Assembly (NCBI GenBank): GCA_963819975.1
Contig: CAWFYE010000007.1
Span: forward strand, 248,001 to 312,000
From: Palsa-1392 sp963819975
GTDB taxonomy: Bacteria > Verrucomicrobiota > Verrucomicrobiia > Chthoniobacterales > UBA10450
DNA: 64,000 nt
Direction: 5' to 3'
Part shown: positions 1 through 8,707 of the stretch, piece by piece
Layout of the letters: each line of letters starts with the position of its first letter
How positions within the stretch are numbered: position 1 is the first letter of the stretch
Position numbers and translations under genes: made by a program
The notes under the pieces: generated by a model
Databases searched by the model: none
What the model saw: the letters and a program-made list of their open reading frames with translations, nothing else
Told to the model about the DNA's origin: nothing

Positions 1-225
1 CATTATGGCTGAAACGGAGTCTCGAGGAGCGACGCGAGCGCCTTTGGTTTAGTCTCGGGTTTGGTTTCGGAACGAATCTCCGACGCCAGAAAGGAGCGCC
101 AGGGCCAGCATCACTGCAAGCCGTCGCATTTTCGCAGCAGAGATGTTTTCCGCCTCAGTTCCGGCTCGGACAAGCAATAACCGATTCCGTGCTTGCGCGA
201 GAACCCTGCGGGCGTCGTTGGCCGC
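1..225. other. No confident gene; downstream flank of the GNAT gene
   Basis: I see no supportable gene here. A minus-strand ATG at 129 opens a signal-peptide-like stretch (MRRLAVMLALALLSG) but reaches a stop after 26 codons. A second minus frame stays open to the window edge side without a start. It may be the start of a broken exported protein or chance. Confidence 0.3.
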
Positions 226-915
226 TCACGCTTGCGCGAAGCTGGTATGGCGCACGTTAAAATCGTACGCGGTCGCGACTTCCGGGTTGAGCCATTCGAT
301 CACCGCAGCATAGCCCAGACTCTCCGGATCGTGATGCAGATAATCCGGCGCTACCGCCAGCGGGACGAAACCTTGTTTGATCTGGAACGACAAGGTCGGA
401 TCGCTCCGGTCGCCCGACATCACGCGCAGGACGTATTGCTCTGCCGTCATCCGCTTGGCGCAGCGGTGGTAACCGCTCAAGCGCGCCCCGGCACGGATGC
501 GGAGGAGACCGAGCTGCCGGACCAGCGCTCGGCGCGCTTTGTAGAGCTTCTTCCCCACGCCGCGGCGTTGCTCGCTCGGTCGCACCATCACTTCCGCGCC
601 GTAGAGAGTGCGACCTTGCGGGTTGTGATTGCGAAACGTTCCGTGCTCGGTGAAATCGCGCCAGCTCGTCGTCATGTCGTAGTCGTCCCACGAAACGATC
701 AGGCTGGCCGCCATCCCAAGGACGCGGCCGGTGCCTTCCTCGACCGCGACGAACTGTCCTTCCGGGAAAACGTCCAGATGTGAAGTGAGCTGCGTGACCG
801 TCCAGGATGGACTGTCGCGATAAACCTCCCGCGTCATTTCAATGATCTGCTCGAAATCGTCCGGAGAGGTATTGCGCACGGTGACTTTCGGCCGTGGCGT
901 TCTGGCGTTGCTCAC
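226..915 (-). CDS. GNAT-family N-acetyltransferase (nitrilase-partner type)
   Basis: 229 aa if started at the GTG whose first base is 915. That start overlaps the nitrilase stop in a GTGA arrangement, so the two genes are probably translationally coupled. The GNAT fold shows as a VRNTSPDDFEQI beta1/alpha1 start, a central YGAEVMVRPSEQRRGVGKKL stretch with the Q/R-x-x-G-x-G/A acetyl-CoA pyrophosphate loop, and a C-terminal ESLGYAAVIEWLNP segment. This is the acetyltransferase type that occurs fused to a carbon-nitrogen hydrolase in many bacteria (family knowledge). Here the two are separate genes and the hydrolase comes first. The substrate is unknown. A longer reading to 1170 is open but lies wholly inside the nitrilase gene and has no family support. 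Confidence 0.85.
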   Translation of the reverse strand: MSNARTPRPKVTVRNTSPDDFEQIIEMTREVYRDSPSWTVTQLTSHLDVFPEGQFVAVEEGTGRVLGMAASLIVSWDDYDMTTSWRDFTEHGTFRNHNPQGRTLYGAEVMVRPSEQRRGVGKKLYKARRALVRQLGLLRIRAGARLSGYHRCAKRMTAEQYVLRVMSGDRSDPTLSFQIKQGFVPLAVAPDYLHHDPESLGYAAVIEWLNPEVATAYDFNVRHTSFAQA

Positions 916-1799
916 AGCTTCACCAACTCTGTCTGCGCGAGCATGTCCTGAGTGCGTTTGCTGTCGCGCAACGGCAGGACGGTACCCGACTCGCGTCCTT
1001 CGTAAATCGTTTTCAGGTTCAACTCGCCGATCACCATCATTTCCTGGTTGATCGAGCCCTCGGCCAGGATGCCGTCGCGCGAGAAAGAGAAATCGCTCGG
1101 GGTCAGGATTGACGCCTGACCGTAGTTGAGCGAAACGGCCGGGACCATGGGGAGCGAGCCGACCGTGCACGCCTGGATAACGTAAACCTGGTTCTCGATC
1201 GCACGCGCGTGCGCGCAGTAGCGGACGCGCAAAAATCCCTGCCGATCGTCGGTGCAGCTCGGCACGATGATGATCTGCGCACCCTCATGGGCGGCGGCGC
1301 GCGCGATCTCGGGAAACTCGATATCGTAACAGATCGCGATCCCGACCTTCCCGAATTCGGTCTCAAAAACTTTTAACTGTTTACGCGGCTGGACGTCCCA
1401 TTCCTCCGACTCGAAGCGAGTCATGTGCATTTTCCCCTGCACGCTGTATTCGCCCTTCGGGCTGAAGAAATGCGATTCGTTATGGAGGTGGCCGGTTGCT
1501 TGATCGAGCACCGGGATGGTGCCCGCGACGATGTAGGTTTTATGTTGCCGCGCCAGCCCGGAAAAAAGCTCGACGTAGCGCGGCATACAAAGAGCCAGGT
1601 CGAGGATCTGCTCGCGGATCGGCCGGCGCACATTCCCGAGAGTGAGCAACTGAACCGTGAAGTATTCAGGGAAGACGATGAGGTAACACTTGTAATCGAT
1701 CGCGGTTTCCACCAGCGCGGTGACTTGATCGCGAAACTGATCGAAGGTCTGGACCGGGCGGATAAAATACTGCAGCGAAGCGACTCGAATGCGTTCCAT
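912..1799 (-). CDS. Carbon-nitrogen hydrolase (nitrilase superfamily)
   Basis: 295 aa. The nitrilase catalytic triad is visible: Glu45 in VFPEYF, Lys123 in GKMHMTRFE and Cys157 in AICYDIEFPE. Family members hydrolyse amide or nitrile C-N bonds through a cysteine thioester, in the cytoplasm; no signal peptide is seen. The length suits a single-domain omega-amidase or carbamoylase-like member. The GNAT gene follows with a 4-base overlap, and the pair corresponds to the GNAT/hydrolase fusion known elsewhere, so the two probably act on the same small molecule. The ATG at 1799 starts directly with MERIRVASLQY, the usual first strand. A divergent intergenic region of about 135 bases separates it from the conflict cassette. 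Confidence 0.9.
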   Translation of the reverse strand: MERIRVASLQYFIRPVQTFDQFRDQVTALVETAIDYKCYLIVFPEYFTVQLLTLGNVRRPIREQILDLALCMPRYVELFSGLARQHKTYIVAGTIPVLDQATGHLHNESHFFSPKGEYSVQGKMHMTRFESEEWDVQPRKQLKVFETEFGKVGIAICYDIEFPEIARAAAHEGAQIIIVPSCTDDRQGFLRVRYCAHARAIENQVYVIQACTVGSLPMVPAVSLNYGQASILTPSDFSFSRDGILAEGSINQEMMVIGELNLKTIYEGRESGTVLPLRDSKRTQDMLAQTELVKL

Positions 1800-1934
1800 G
1801 TTTCTTCCGTCGCTGATTATCGCCCTCGCGGCAATCTGTGAAGAAAAAAACAGCGTTCGCTAGAGAAGTGACGCTGTGAGACGCAGCAAGTAATTCTCCT
1901 TGTTCGATGGAAGAGGCGAGGCTGTAATCGGAGC

Positions 1935-4007
1935 ATGACAGCGACTGGGGCGAGCTTCCGGCGGCGCGTCTTCGTCGTCATGCCCTTTGGAAAAAAGGAC
2001 GTGCCGAAGAAACCGCGCATCGAGCCGTCGCCCGGACCGAACGCGCAGGACGCGATCCTCCAGGTCGACTTTGACGCCGTTTATGAAAGGCTCTTTCGCC
2101 CGGCGCTCGAGGCCGCGGGATTGCAACCCTTTCGCGCGGACGATGAGAAAGCAGCGGGGGACATCCTCAAGGACATGTTCGCGGAACTCGTGACCGCAGA
2201 CTTTGTGCTCGCGGATATTTCGATCCTGAACGCGAACGTCTTCTACGAACTCGGCATCCGTCACACCGTCGGACCACGCGGTGTGATTTGTGTGCATGCG
2301 GGCTGGGCCGATCGTCCGTTCGATGTCGCGCCGCAACGCACCTTCGGATATGACGGCAAACTTTTCGTGGTCGCTTCGGAACGTGATGCCGCCTGGGAGG
2401 AACAAGTGGCTACGGAGGTTGTACGCTTCGGCAAAACGCTGCGCGACGCCGTCGCGGCCGACCGCACAACCGATGGAAGCCCCGTCTATGGCAGTCTGCC
2501 GAATCTCGTGCCACCAGACGCCAGCCGCATTAGCACGGCGAAGTTCAAGCACTACGAGGCGCAGTCCGAAGAATGGAGACAGCGGGTCACCGTCGCCGGG
2601 AAGGAAGGGCGCGCCGAGGATATCCTGACGCTGGCTGGCGACGTGCCGTCACCCTACGGACGCCGCAAACTTCTGGTTCGATGCGGTGAATGTCTTCTCG
2701 GCCTCGGACGGTTTGCGCAGGCGTGGGATATCTTCGAACAGTTGTACGAGGATCTCGACGGGACGGGGTCGGTGGAAGAGTTTTCCGTCAAGTGCCAGCT
2801 TGCGCTAATTGCGAACCGGTTGGGGCGACCGAAAGAGGCTGAGCAGAAACTCAGCGACCTGGCGAAAGCAGCATCTGGCGGCGCCGAGGTCCAGGGCCGC
2901 CTCGGCCGTGTCTATAAAGACAGGTGGCGCATGGCTTGGATCGGGGGCGCGGAGTTGAAAGATCGTTTAGCACTCGCACAACGGAACGCGGCGCTCGCGC
3001 GAAAATCGCTCAGAACCTACGAGGTCGCGCTGCGGCACGATCTCGGTAGCTATTACAACGGAATCAACGTCGTCACACTCGCCGTGCTGATCGATTACGT
3101 CGCTCGCGAGACCAAGCGCTCCGCAAAGCCTGAAGTCCCAGACCTGGAAGACCTCAAGGCCGTTGTGCGTCTCGCCGCCACCATCAGGCTGGAGGTCGAA
3201 TCCGAAGCGGTTTGGGCACGTGCTACGCTCGGCGAACTCCACCTCGTGCTCGGCCACTCGCAGGAGGCCCTCGACGAATACGAACAGGCGACCGCAGATC
3301 CGAACCTGGCTTGGCTCAATCTCCGCTCCATGTTCGAGCAGTTACAGCTTTTCCAGCTCCTCGGGTTCCAGCCGGATGCCGTTCGGCCAGTCGCCGAACT
3401 GCTCCAGCAAAGAATGGGAGAAGTGCCCCAGCCGGCCGCGAGCTTCGACAAAATTGCGATCTGCAGCGGGCACATGATCGACGCGCCTGGCCGCGAGATC
3501 TCCCGTTTCCCTGAAAGCAGTGCCGAAGCGGTCCGCGCGAAGATTGCGGCCCAACTCGCCACGTGGGGAATCGGTCCTGGCGATCTGGCCGTGTGTGGCG
3601 GCGCCTGCGGGGCGGACATTCTCTTCGGCGAGGAATGCCTGCGCCGTGGCGCAAAGCTCCGGCTTCTCATCGCGCAGGAAGTGTCCGATTTCGTCCGTGA
3701 TTCGGTGCAACTCGCCGGCAGCGGCTGGGTGCAGCGTTTTCATGCCCTCCGCAAAAAGTCTGAGGTCGCTACCCAACCAGAGCGCCTCGGCCCGGCCCCA
3801 CACGACATCTCGATTTATGCACGCAATAATCTTTGGATCATCAATACCGCCCGAATCGAAGCCGTCGACCCCGGGAAGATTCATGCGATTTTGGTGTGGG
3901 ACGAAAAGCCATCCGGCGATGGCCCGGGCGGCACCTCGGATTTCGAACAAAGGGTTCGCGATCTTGGGGGACTCGTTGAGATAATCAACCCGTGCAAACT
4001 GCCATGA
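1935..4007 (+). CDS. Conflict-system sensor: NDRT/TIR-like domain + TPR-S + SLOG-like domain
   Basis: 690 aa in three parts. Residues 10-180 form a Rossmann-like domain of the nucleoside deoxyribosyltransferase/TIR-like kind: FVVMPFG at 13-19, RADD at 67-70, and ADIS...NVFYELGIRH at 93-110, where Glu105 is the likely active-site acid. Residues about 205-500 are alpha-helical with TPR-like pairs and the SYYNGINVVTL motif (372-382) typical of the TPR-S ('TRAFs-binding') sensor domain. Residues about 505-690 carry GGACGADILFGEECLRRG (555-572), a glycine-rich nucleotide-binding turn like SLOG/LOG-type Rossmann domains. It begins a cassette: the SLATT gene overlaps its stop and a patatin gene follows. 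Such parts are known from nucleotide-based immunity systems; the ligand and any NAD-cleaving activity here are inference. The ATG at 1935 follows a GGAG about 3 bases upstream. Confidence 0.8.
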   Translation: MTATGASFRRRVFVVMPFGKKDVPKKPRIEPSPGPNAQDAILQVDFDAVYERLFRPALEAAGLQPFRADDEKAAGDILKDMFAELVTADFVLADISILNANVFYELGIRHTVGPRGVICVHAGWADRPFDVAPQRTFGYDGKLFVVASERDAAWEEQVATEVVRFGKTLRDAVAADRTTDGSPVYGSLPNLVPPDASRISTAKFKHYEAQSEEWRQRVTVAGKEGRAEDILTLAGDVPSPYGRRKLLVRCGECLLGLGRFAQAWDIFEQLYEDLDGTGSVEEFSVKCQLALIANRLGRPKEAEQKLSDLAKAASGGAEVQGRLGRVYKDRWRMAWIGGAELKDRLALAQRNAALARKSLRTYEVALRHDLGSYYNGINVVTLAVLIDYVARETKRSAKPEVPDLEDLKAVVRLAATIRLEVESEAVWARATLGELHLVLGHSQEALDEYEQATADPNLAWLNLRSMFEQLQLFQLLGFQPDAVRPVAELLQQRMGEVPQPAASFDKIAICSGHMIDAPGREISRFPESSAEAVRAKIAAQLATWGIGPGDLAVCGGACGADILFGEECLRRGAKLRLLIAQEVSDFVRDSVQLAGSGWVQRFHALRKKSEVATQPERLGPAPHDISIYARNNLWIINTARIEAVDPGKIHAILVWDEKPSGDGPGGTSDFEQRVRDLGGLVEIINPCKLP

Positions 4008-4456
4008 GCGAAACCTTCGAATACATTCAGCGCCGGCTCGAGCCGCAGGAAGAATGGCACGACAAAAGAGCGAGGTTGAACAAGTGGCTTTTCTACACGG
4101 TTGAAGTTGCCACGCTCTTGGCTGGCGCCGCGATCCCAGTCGTTAACCTTTGGGTGGTCAAGAACGCCTACCTGGTGGGAGTGCTCTCCGCCATTCTCGG
4201 AGGCGTCGTGGTGATGGCGGCGGCAGTCGGGAAACTCTTCAAATTTCACGAAAACTGGCTGCATTACCGGGCCCTGGTTGAAGCCCTCGCGCGCGAGAAA
4301 CAGCTTTATTCGGTAGGCGCGGGCGACTACGCGACTGTTGACGGAACCGGGCGCAATCGACTTCTCGTCGAGCGGGTGGAAAACCTCATCGCCAACAAGA
4401 CCGCGCAGTTTGTCGAAACTCACAAGCGCGATGGAGCGTCCAGCACGGAAGCATGA
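4004..4456 (+). CDS. SLATT/DUF4231-type two-TM effector protein
   Basis: 150 aa. I chose the ATG at 4004 because it overlaps the upstream stop as ATGA; an in-frame ATG at 3992 is also possible. Two hydrophobic segments lie at about residues 28-50 and 56-76, with a short loop (VVKNAYL) between. They are followed by a charged amphipathic helix containing FHENWLHYRALVEAL and a C-terminal helix. This layout and the W-x2-YR-x4-EAL pattern match the SLATT family (SMODS and SLOG-associating 2TM effector; many members annotated DUF4231). SLATT proteins are predicted to form a membrane pore when a linked SLOG or nucleotide system is triggered. Direct coupling to a SLOG-bearing gene supports that reading. 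Pore formation is inferred. Confidence 0.8.
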   Translation: MSETFEYIQRRLEPQEEWHDKRARLNKWLFYTVEVATLLAGAAIPVVNLWVVKNAYLVGVLSAILGGVVVMAAAVGKLFKFHENWLHYRALVEALAREKQLYSVGAGDYATVDGTGRNRLLVERVENLIANKTAQFVETHKRDGASSTEA

Positions 4457-4483
4457 CTTCTCTCAGCCATATCTTTTTCTAGC

Positions 4484-5608
4484 ATGGGCCAGCTCTCATC
4501 ATCGTTCCGCGACAAACTCGCGAAGACCGGTCCTCGAAAACTTCTGGCTCTCGACGGCGGCGGCATTCGAGGAATCATTTCCGTTGAAATCCTGGCCAAG
4601 GTCGAGGTTGAGCTGCGAGCAGCGACCGGCAATTCGAGTCTCGTCCTCTCCGACTATTTCGACTACGTGGCCGGGACCAGTACTGGCGCGATCATTGCCA
4701 CACTCGTCTCACTCGGCTTCAGCGTGGATGAGATCCGGGAGTTCTATGTCAAAAGCGGCGCGGAAATGTTTCAGCCCGCCAAGCTCTGGGAGCGGCTGCA
4801 CACGAAGTTCGATGACGACAACCTGACAAGGATGCTCAAGGAAGTGACGGGCGCGGAGACAACACTTGGTTCCGACAAACTCCGGACATTGCTCATGATC
4901 GTCCTCCGCAATGCGACGACCGATTCTCCCTGGCCACTGAGTAATTATCCCAAGGCCAAGTATAATGACATGGCTGTTCGTGGTCCGGACAGCAATCTGC
5001 ACCTGCCGCTCTGGCAGTTAGTGCGTGCCAGCACAGCCGCGCCTACCTATTTCCCTCCCGAGGTGGTTGCGGTCGGGTCTCGTAAATTCGTTTTCGTCGA
5101 TGGCGGGGTCACCATGTATAACAACCCCGCCTTCCAACTCTTCCTGATGGCAACGGCGGAGTCCTATGGGCTTTGCTGGCCCGCTGCGGAAGACAAGATG
5201 TTGCTCGTTTCCGTCGGCACCGGCGCGAGCGCGAATGTGAACGACAACCTTACGCCCCGGGAGATGAGCCTCATCTACAACGCGAGCCACATCCCTTCGG
5301 CATTGATGGCCGCGGCGCTTCACGAACAGGATTTCCTCTGCCGAACGTTTGGCAAGTGCCTTGTCGGGGATCCGCTGGATCGGGAAGTCGCAGACGTTAT
5401 CGGTCACGGCATTCCCGGCGTCCCGAAGCTGTTCACCTATGCGCGCTACAATGTCGAGCTTTCTCGCGAAGGACTAGATCTCCTGGGTCTTCTAAAGATT
5501 AACCCAGCCAATGTGCAACAGATGGATTCTGTGGATTACATCGGCGAAATGCAGGAAGTCGGCCGCGCGGTGGCAAAACAGAAAGTAAACGCGGCCCATT
5601 TCATTTGA
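4484..5608 (+). CDS. Patatin-like phospholipase, probable effector
   Basis: 374 aa. All patatin elements are present: oxyanion glycine loop GGGIRG (25-30), nucleophile elbow GTSTG with Ser66, and catalytic DGG with Asp206 at 206-208. Patatin-family enzymes hydrolyse acyl chains of membrane phospholipids. Several, such as the CBASS CapV family, are activated by nucleotide second messengers to destroy the inner membrane. It sits 27 bases after the SLATT gene in the same direction, so it is probably the third gene of the cassette. No CD-NTase is visible nearby, so this is not a classical CBASS operon. Membrane damage on infection is inference from family and context; a housekeeping lipase is the alternative. 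Confidence 0.85.
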   Translation: MGQLSSSFRDKLAKTGPRKLLALDGGGIRGIISVEILAKVEVELRAATGNSSLVLSDYFDYVAGTSTGAIIATLVSLGFSVDEIREFYVKSGAEMFQPAKLWERLHTKFDDDNLTRMLKEVTGAETTLGSDKLRTLLMIVLRNATTDSPWPLSNYPKAKYNDMAVRGPDSNLHLPLWQLVRASTAAPTYFPPEVVAVGSRKFVFVDGGVTMYNNPAFQLFLMATAESYGLCWPAAEDKMLLVSVGTGASANVNDNLTPREMSLIYNASHIPSALMAAALHEQDFLCRTFGKCLVGDPLDREVADVIGHGIPGVPKLFTYARYNVELSREGLDLLGLLKINPANVQQMDSVDYIGEMQEVGRAVAKQKVNAAHFI

Positions 5609-5610
5609 GA

Positions 5611-5622
5611 GAGGCTTCCCTC
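5611..5622. terminator. Small hairpin between convergent genes
   Basis: GAGG-CTTC-CCTC forms a 4-bp stem with a tetraloop just after the patatin stop and between two convergent genes. No T-run follows, so this is only a weak terminator candidate. Confidence 0.25.
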
Positions 5623-5655
5623 GTCGATGTGGGCCAGCCCCGCAGTGGTAGCGGC

Positions 5656-7713
5656 CTATGATTTACGGTTAGCGATCGACTGCAAGATGCCAGCGACGAC
5701 TTCAGCGCGGGGCTTTGCGCCGAGGTTGCCCTTACCATGCTCACGTACGCTGACTGCCCCCGCTTCGAGGTCGCGGGGGCCGATAACGAGCATGGTGTGG
5801 ACCTTCATCTGCTCCGCGCTGGAGATTTTGGCTTTGATATGGTCGCTGCTGGCGTCGAGTTCGGCGCGGACTTCGTGGGCGCGGAGTTCGTTTTGGATCG
5901 AACGGGCGTATTCGATGAGCGGTGCTTCGTCGCCGATCGGCAGGATGCGGACCTGTTCCGGCGCGAGCCAGAGCGGGAAGTTGCCGGCGTAATGTTCGAT
6001 CAGAAAACCGATGAAGCGCTCGTGCGTGCCTAACGGTGCCCGGTGAATGCAGAGCGGGGTCTTTTCGGTGTTGTCGCGATCCTTGTAGACGAGTCCGAAA
6101 CGTTCCGGGACGGCAAAGTCGACCTGGTTGGTGGCGATGCTGAATTCGCGTCCGATCGCGCTCCAGACCTGGACGTCGATCTTCGGGCCGTAGAAGGCGG
6201 CTTCGTTAGGCACTTCGACGTAGTTGATTCCGCTGCGTTGCAGTACGCCGCGGACCATCTCCTCGGTTTTGAGCCAAAGCTCGGGGTTATCGACGAATTT
6301 CTGTCCCAGCTTGGCCGGGTCATGGGTGGAGAAACGCATGATGTATTTCTCAATCCCGAAGATTTTGAAATACTTGAGATACATCTGGTTGACGGCGTTG
6401 AACTCCTCTTCGAACTGCTCCTCCGTGCAGTAGATGTGGGCGTCGTTCATTTGCAGGGAACGCACCCGCATGAGGCCGAAGAGCTCGCCGCTCTGTTCGT
6501 AACGGTAATTGCAGCCGTATTCGGCGAGGCGCAGCGGGAGGTCGCGATAACTGTGCGGCACCGCGGCAAAGAGCTTGTGGTGATGCGGGCAGTTCATCGC
6601 TTTGAGGTAGTAGCGATCCTCTTTTCCGTATCGCTCAACGAACATGTCGACGGCGATGCGCTTCAAACCTGAATCGGTGAGAGTCGCGCGCTCTTCTATG
6701 GACTTAGAAGCGACGACATTCGCAAAGGACTGCGCAAATTCATGGGCGTTGTCGTTTTCGAGAAGCTCTGGATTCTCGCGAGAAAGTCCGGCCAATAAAT
6801 CCCGGGCCAGGGTTTCGAGACCGGTCTGGATTTCATTCAGCGCTATCTGGCGATCACCTTCCTGTCGGAGACGCATCGGTGGGAACATCGATTCCGCGTA
6901 GTAGGGGAGATGGCCGCTGGTTAGATATAGATTCTCCCGCGCGATGTGCGGGGTGCGGACGCGTTGATAGCCGGCGGCGAATTCCGTTTCCTTGGCCAGC
7001 TTTTCCAGTTCCTCGATGATGGCGGCGCCGCGCGGAAGCCAGAGCGGCAGGCCGGGGCCGACGTCGTCGTCGAAGGCGAAAAGCTGAAGCTCTTTGCCGA
7101 GCTTGCGGTGGTCGCGCTTCTTCGCTTCCTCGAGCATGGCGAAGTATTCGTCGAGCTGGGTCTTGTTCTTGAAGGCGGTGCCGTAGATGCGTTGCAGCTG
7201 CGGGTTTTTCTCGTCGCCTTTGTAATAGGCGCTGGCGACATGCGTGAGCTTAAAGGCGCCGATGTTTCCCGTGCGCATGACGTGCGGGCCCGCGCAGAGA
7301 TCGGTGAATTCGCCGTTGCGATAGAGGGAGATTTTTTCGCCTTCGGGAATGCCCTGGATGATATCGAGCTTGAACTTGCTCGGCTCGGATCTCGCACCAA
7401 GAGCGCCAAGTTCACCACGGTTCGCCAGCTCGAGGGCTTCGGCGCGGGTGAGCTCGACCCGTTCGAAAGTGTGATTCGCTTTCGTTTCCTTTTTCATCTC
7501 GGCCTCGATTTTTTCAAAATCCTCGGGCGTGATCCGGTGCGGCACTTCCACGTCGTAATAAAAGCCGTTCTCGACCGGCGGCCCCGCGGCGAACTGTGCG
7601 TCGGGCCAGATTTTGAGAATGGCCGTCGCGAGAACGTGCGCCGCGGAGTGGCGCAACCGTTCGATGTCGCTCATCTGCGCGCGTTGGTCTAAAGTTTTGC
7701 GTTCGTCAGGCAT
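5656..7713 (-). CDS. thrS: Threonyl-tRNA synthetase without TGS domain
   Basis: 685 aa from the ATG at 7713; an in-frame TTG at 7725 adds four residues. It charges tRNA-Thr with threonine. The editing domain comes almost at once: H22-x3-H26 in LRHSAAHVLA and LCAGPHV with its Cys. The class II core follows: MNCPHHHKLF (zinc Cys), motif 2 around YRYEQSGELFGLMRVRSLQMND, and motif 3 APLGTHERFIGFLIEHY. An anticodon-binding domain ends the protein. Two oddities: the usual N-terminal TGS domain (about 60 aa) is absent, and about 70 extra residues sit between SMFPPM and KAMNCPHHH, where most ThrRS have about 10. Its 5' end is duplicated in truncated form at 10.5-11.0 kb. Confidence 0.95.
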   Translation of the reverse strand: MPDERKTLDQRAQMSDIERLRHSAAHVLATAILKIWPDAQFAAGPPVENGFYYDVEVPHRITPEDFEKIEAEMKKETKANHTFERVELTRAEALELANRGELGALGARSEPSKFKLDIIQGIPEGEKISLYRNGEFTDLCAGPHVMRTGNIGAFKLTHVASAYYKGDEKNPQLQRIYGTAFKNKTQLDEYFAMLEEAKKRDHRKLGKELQLFAFDDDVGPGLPLWLPRGAAIIEELEKLAKETEFAAGYQRVRTPHIARENLYLTSGHLPYYAESMFPPMRLRQEGDRQIALNEIQTGLETLARDLLAGLSRENPELLENDNAHEFAQSFANVVASKSIEERATLTDSGLKRIAVDMFVERYGKEDRYYLKAMNCPHHHKLFAAVPHSYRDLPLRLAEYGCNYRYEQSGELFGLMRVRSLQMNDAHIYCTEEQFEEEFNAVNQMYLKYFKIFGIEKYIMRFSTHDPAKLGQKFVDNPELWLKTEEMVRGVLQRSGINYVEVPNEAAFYGPKIDVQVWSAIGREFSIATNQVDFAVPERFGLVYKDRDNTEKTPLCIHRAPLGTHERFIGFLIEHYAGNFPLWLAPEQVRILPIGDEAPLIEYARSIQNELRAHEVRAELDASSDHIKAKISSAEQMKVHTMLVIGPRDLEAGAVSVREHGKGNLGAKPRAEVVAGILQSIANRKS

Positions 7714-8060
7714 AAGGTGGCGCAACTTTTCAAGTTGTGAATCGTGGGTCGATCAGCCATTCGGGTCGTCACTTTCGGGGAAACCGAACGATCCCACAAG
7801 TGCCAGCCAGAGAAACCCGCGGCCGACACGGTCGACTCTGCACCGCGCTCGCGAAATGCCGGACAAAGCCGACTTTTCCATGACCACCGGACCGCATTTG
7901 CTGGTGACGTGGCTGGATTCGACTGGCAAGGAAGAGTCTGATCGTTCGAACCAAGCCAGGCCATCGGGCTGGCCCGTTTCGCTACCGAATCCATCCGATC
8001 CGAACAAGCCCCACCATCGGGCTTGGCCGTGCGCTCTTTCATTTTTGTTCTTTAAACCGG
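7714..8060. other. 347-base gap, no gene seen
   Basis: It lies between the thrS start and the tail of a broken gene. It holds two near-identical words (CCATCGGGCTGGCC and CCATCGGGCTTGGCC) about 50 bases apart, and otherwise no convincing coding frame. The thrS promoter must be here, but I cannot point to it. Confidence 0.4.
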
Positions 8061-8474
8061 TCACCGTCCCCGGCGAACTTCGCTGCCCGCTGCGTCGGCC
8101 TTCGGCAGCTTCGGCAATTGCGGCGATGCTAGGTCCGGCAATTTGATTTCTTCGCACGCCGATCCGGTCCGGAAGAAAATCCTGGTTGTTCCCTCCTGCG
8201 AATCGTAGCGAAAGCTGGCGACGCGCCGCGAATCTTTTGACCAGACCAATCTCTCGGTCGCGACCGGCGCATCCCATGCAGCTGGACAGCGACTTTGCCC
8301 GCCCCGGTCTCGATAATTGCGGCGTCGCCATGAATCGGGTTCAATTCGGTACGCGTTTGGCGGATGGCAAATTTTCCATCGGGCGATTCGCAACAGGTTT
8401 GCTCGCTGGCTCGGAGCCATTGCGTTGCCGCCAGTGCCATCGCAATAAAACGCGAACAGCCGCTTGAGCGTCAT
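8061..8474 (-). pseudogene. Exported protein gene broken by two frameshifts
   Basis: The product is unrecognised. The ATG at 8474 begins MTLKRLFAF. After a T-run (8447-8450 on the plus strand) the sensible continuation moves to another frame, IAMALAATQWLRASEQT, and together these make a clean signal peptide. That frame continues through SPDGKFAIRQTRTELN and AAIIETGAGKVAVQLHG. Near 8271-8285 the sense returns to the first frame with APVATERLVWSKDSRRVASF and ends at 8061. Two compensating one-base shifts are therefore needed. The W-S-x-D-S-x-R pattern recurs in the neighbour at 8697-9404, suggesting a small paralogous family of exported proteins. It could be true decay or sequence error; two errors in 200 bases favour decay. 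Confidence 0.5.
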
Positions 8475-8563
8475 GTTCGAGCGCAGGGAAGACTAAAGAC
8501 AAGCGGCACGGCTTGATCGACAATGAAATATACAGTTCTCTCTAAATCGGAGAGACGAAAGAA

Positions 8564-8707
8564 ATGATAACGATGCGATTCCTATTGTTTTGTTGCCTGG
8601 CTTGCATCCCGGGATTTCCGCTCAGGGCGCAAATCAGTCCCAGCGGAACATTCAAGATTGAGTCGGAAAGAAAGCCCGAAGAAGTGAGCGTCGGACTTAT
8701 TTGTTAG
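8564..8707 (+). pseudogene. Signal-peptide fragment of a truncated exported protein
   Basis: 47 codons. CGGAGAG lies about 8 bases before the ATG, so translation is plausible. MITMRFLLFCCLACIPGFPL is a signal peptide with a cleavage candidate after RAQ, followed by ISPSGTFKIESERKPEE and then a stop. The ISPSGTFKIE start resembles the first mature residues of the broken gene at 8061-8474 (ESPDGKFAI). This looks like the N-terminal remnant of a paralogue whose remainder was lost or inverted. It runs head-on into the 3' end of the 8697-9404 gene, overlapping it by 11 bases. Confidence 0.4.

Noticed and set aside
1935..5608. Classical CBASS operon
   Set aside because: A patatin is present, but no CD-NTase, HORMA, Cap2 or Cap3 gene is visible near it.
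7753..8331. Long open minus-strand frame upstream of thrS
   Set aside because: It has no domain character and irregular composition, and it overlaps the better-supported broken exported gene.
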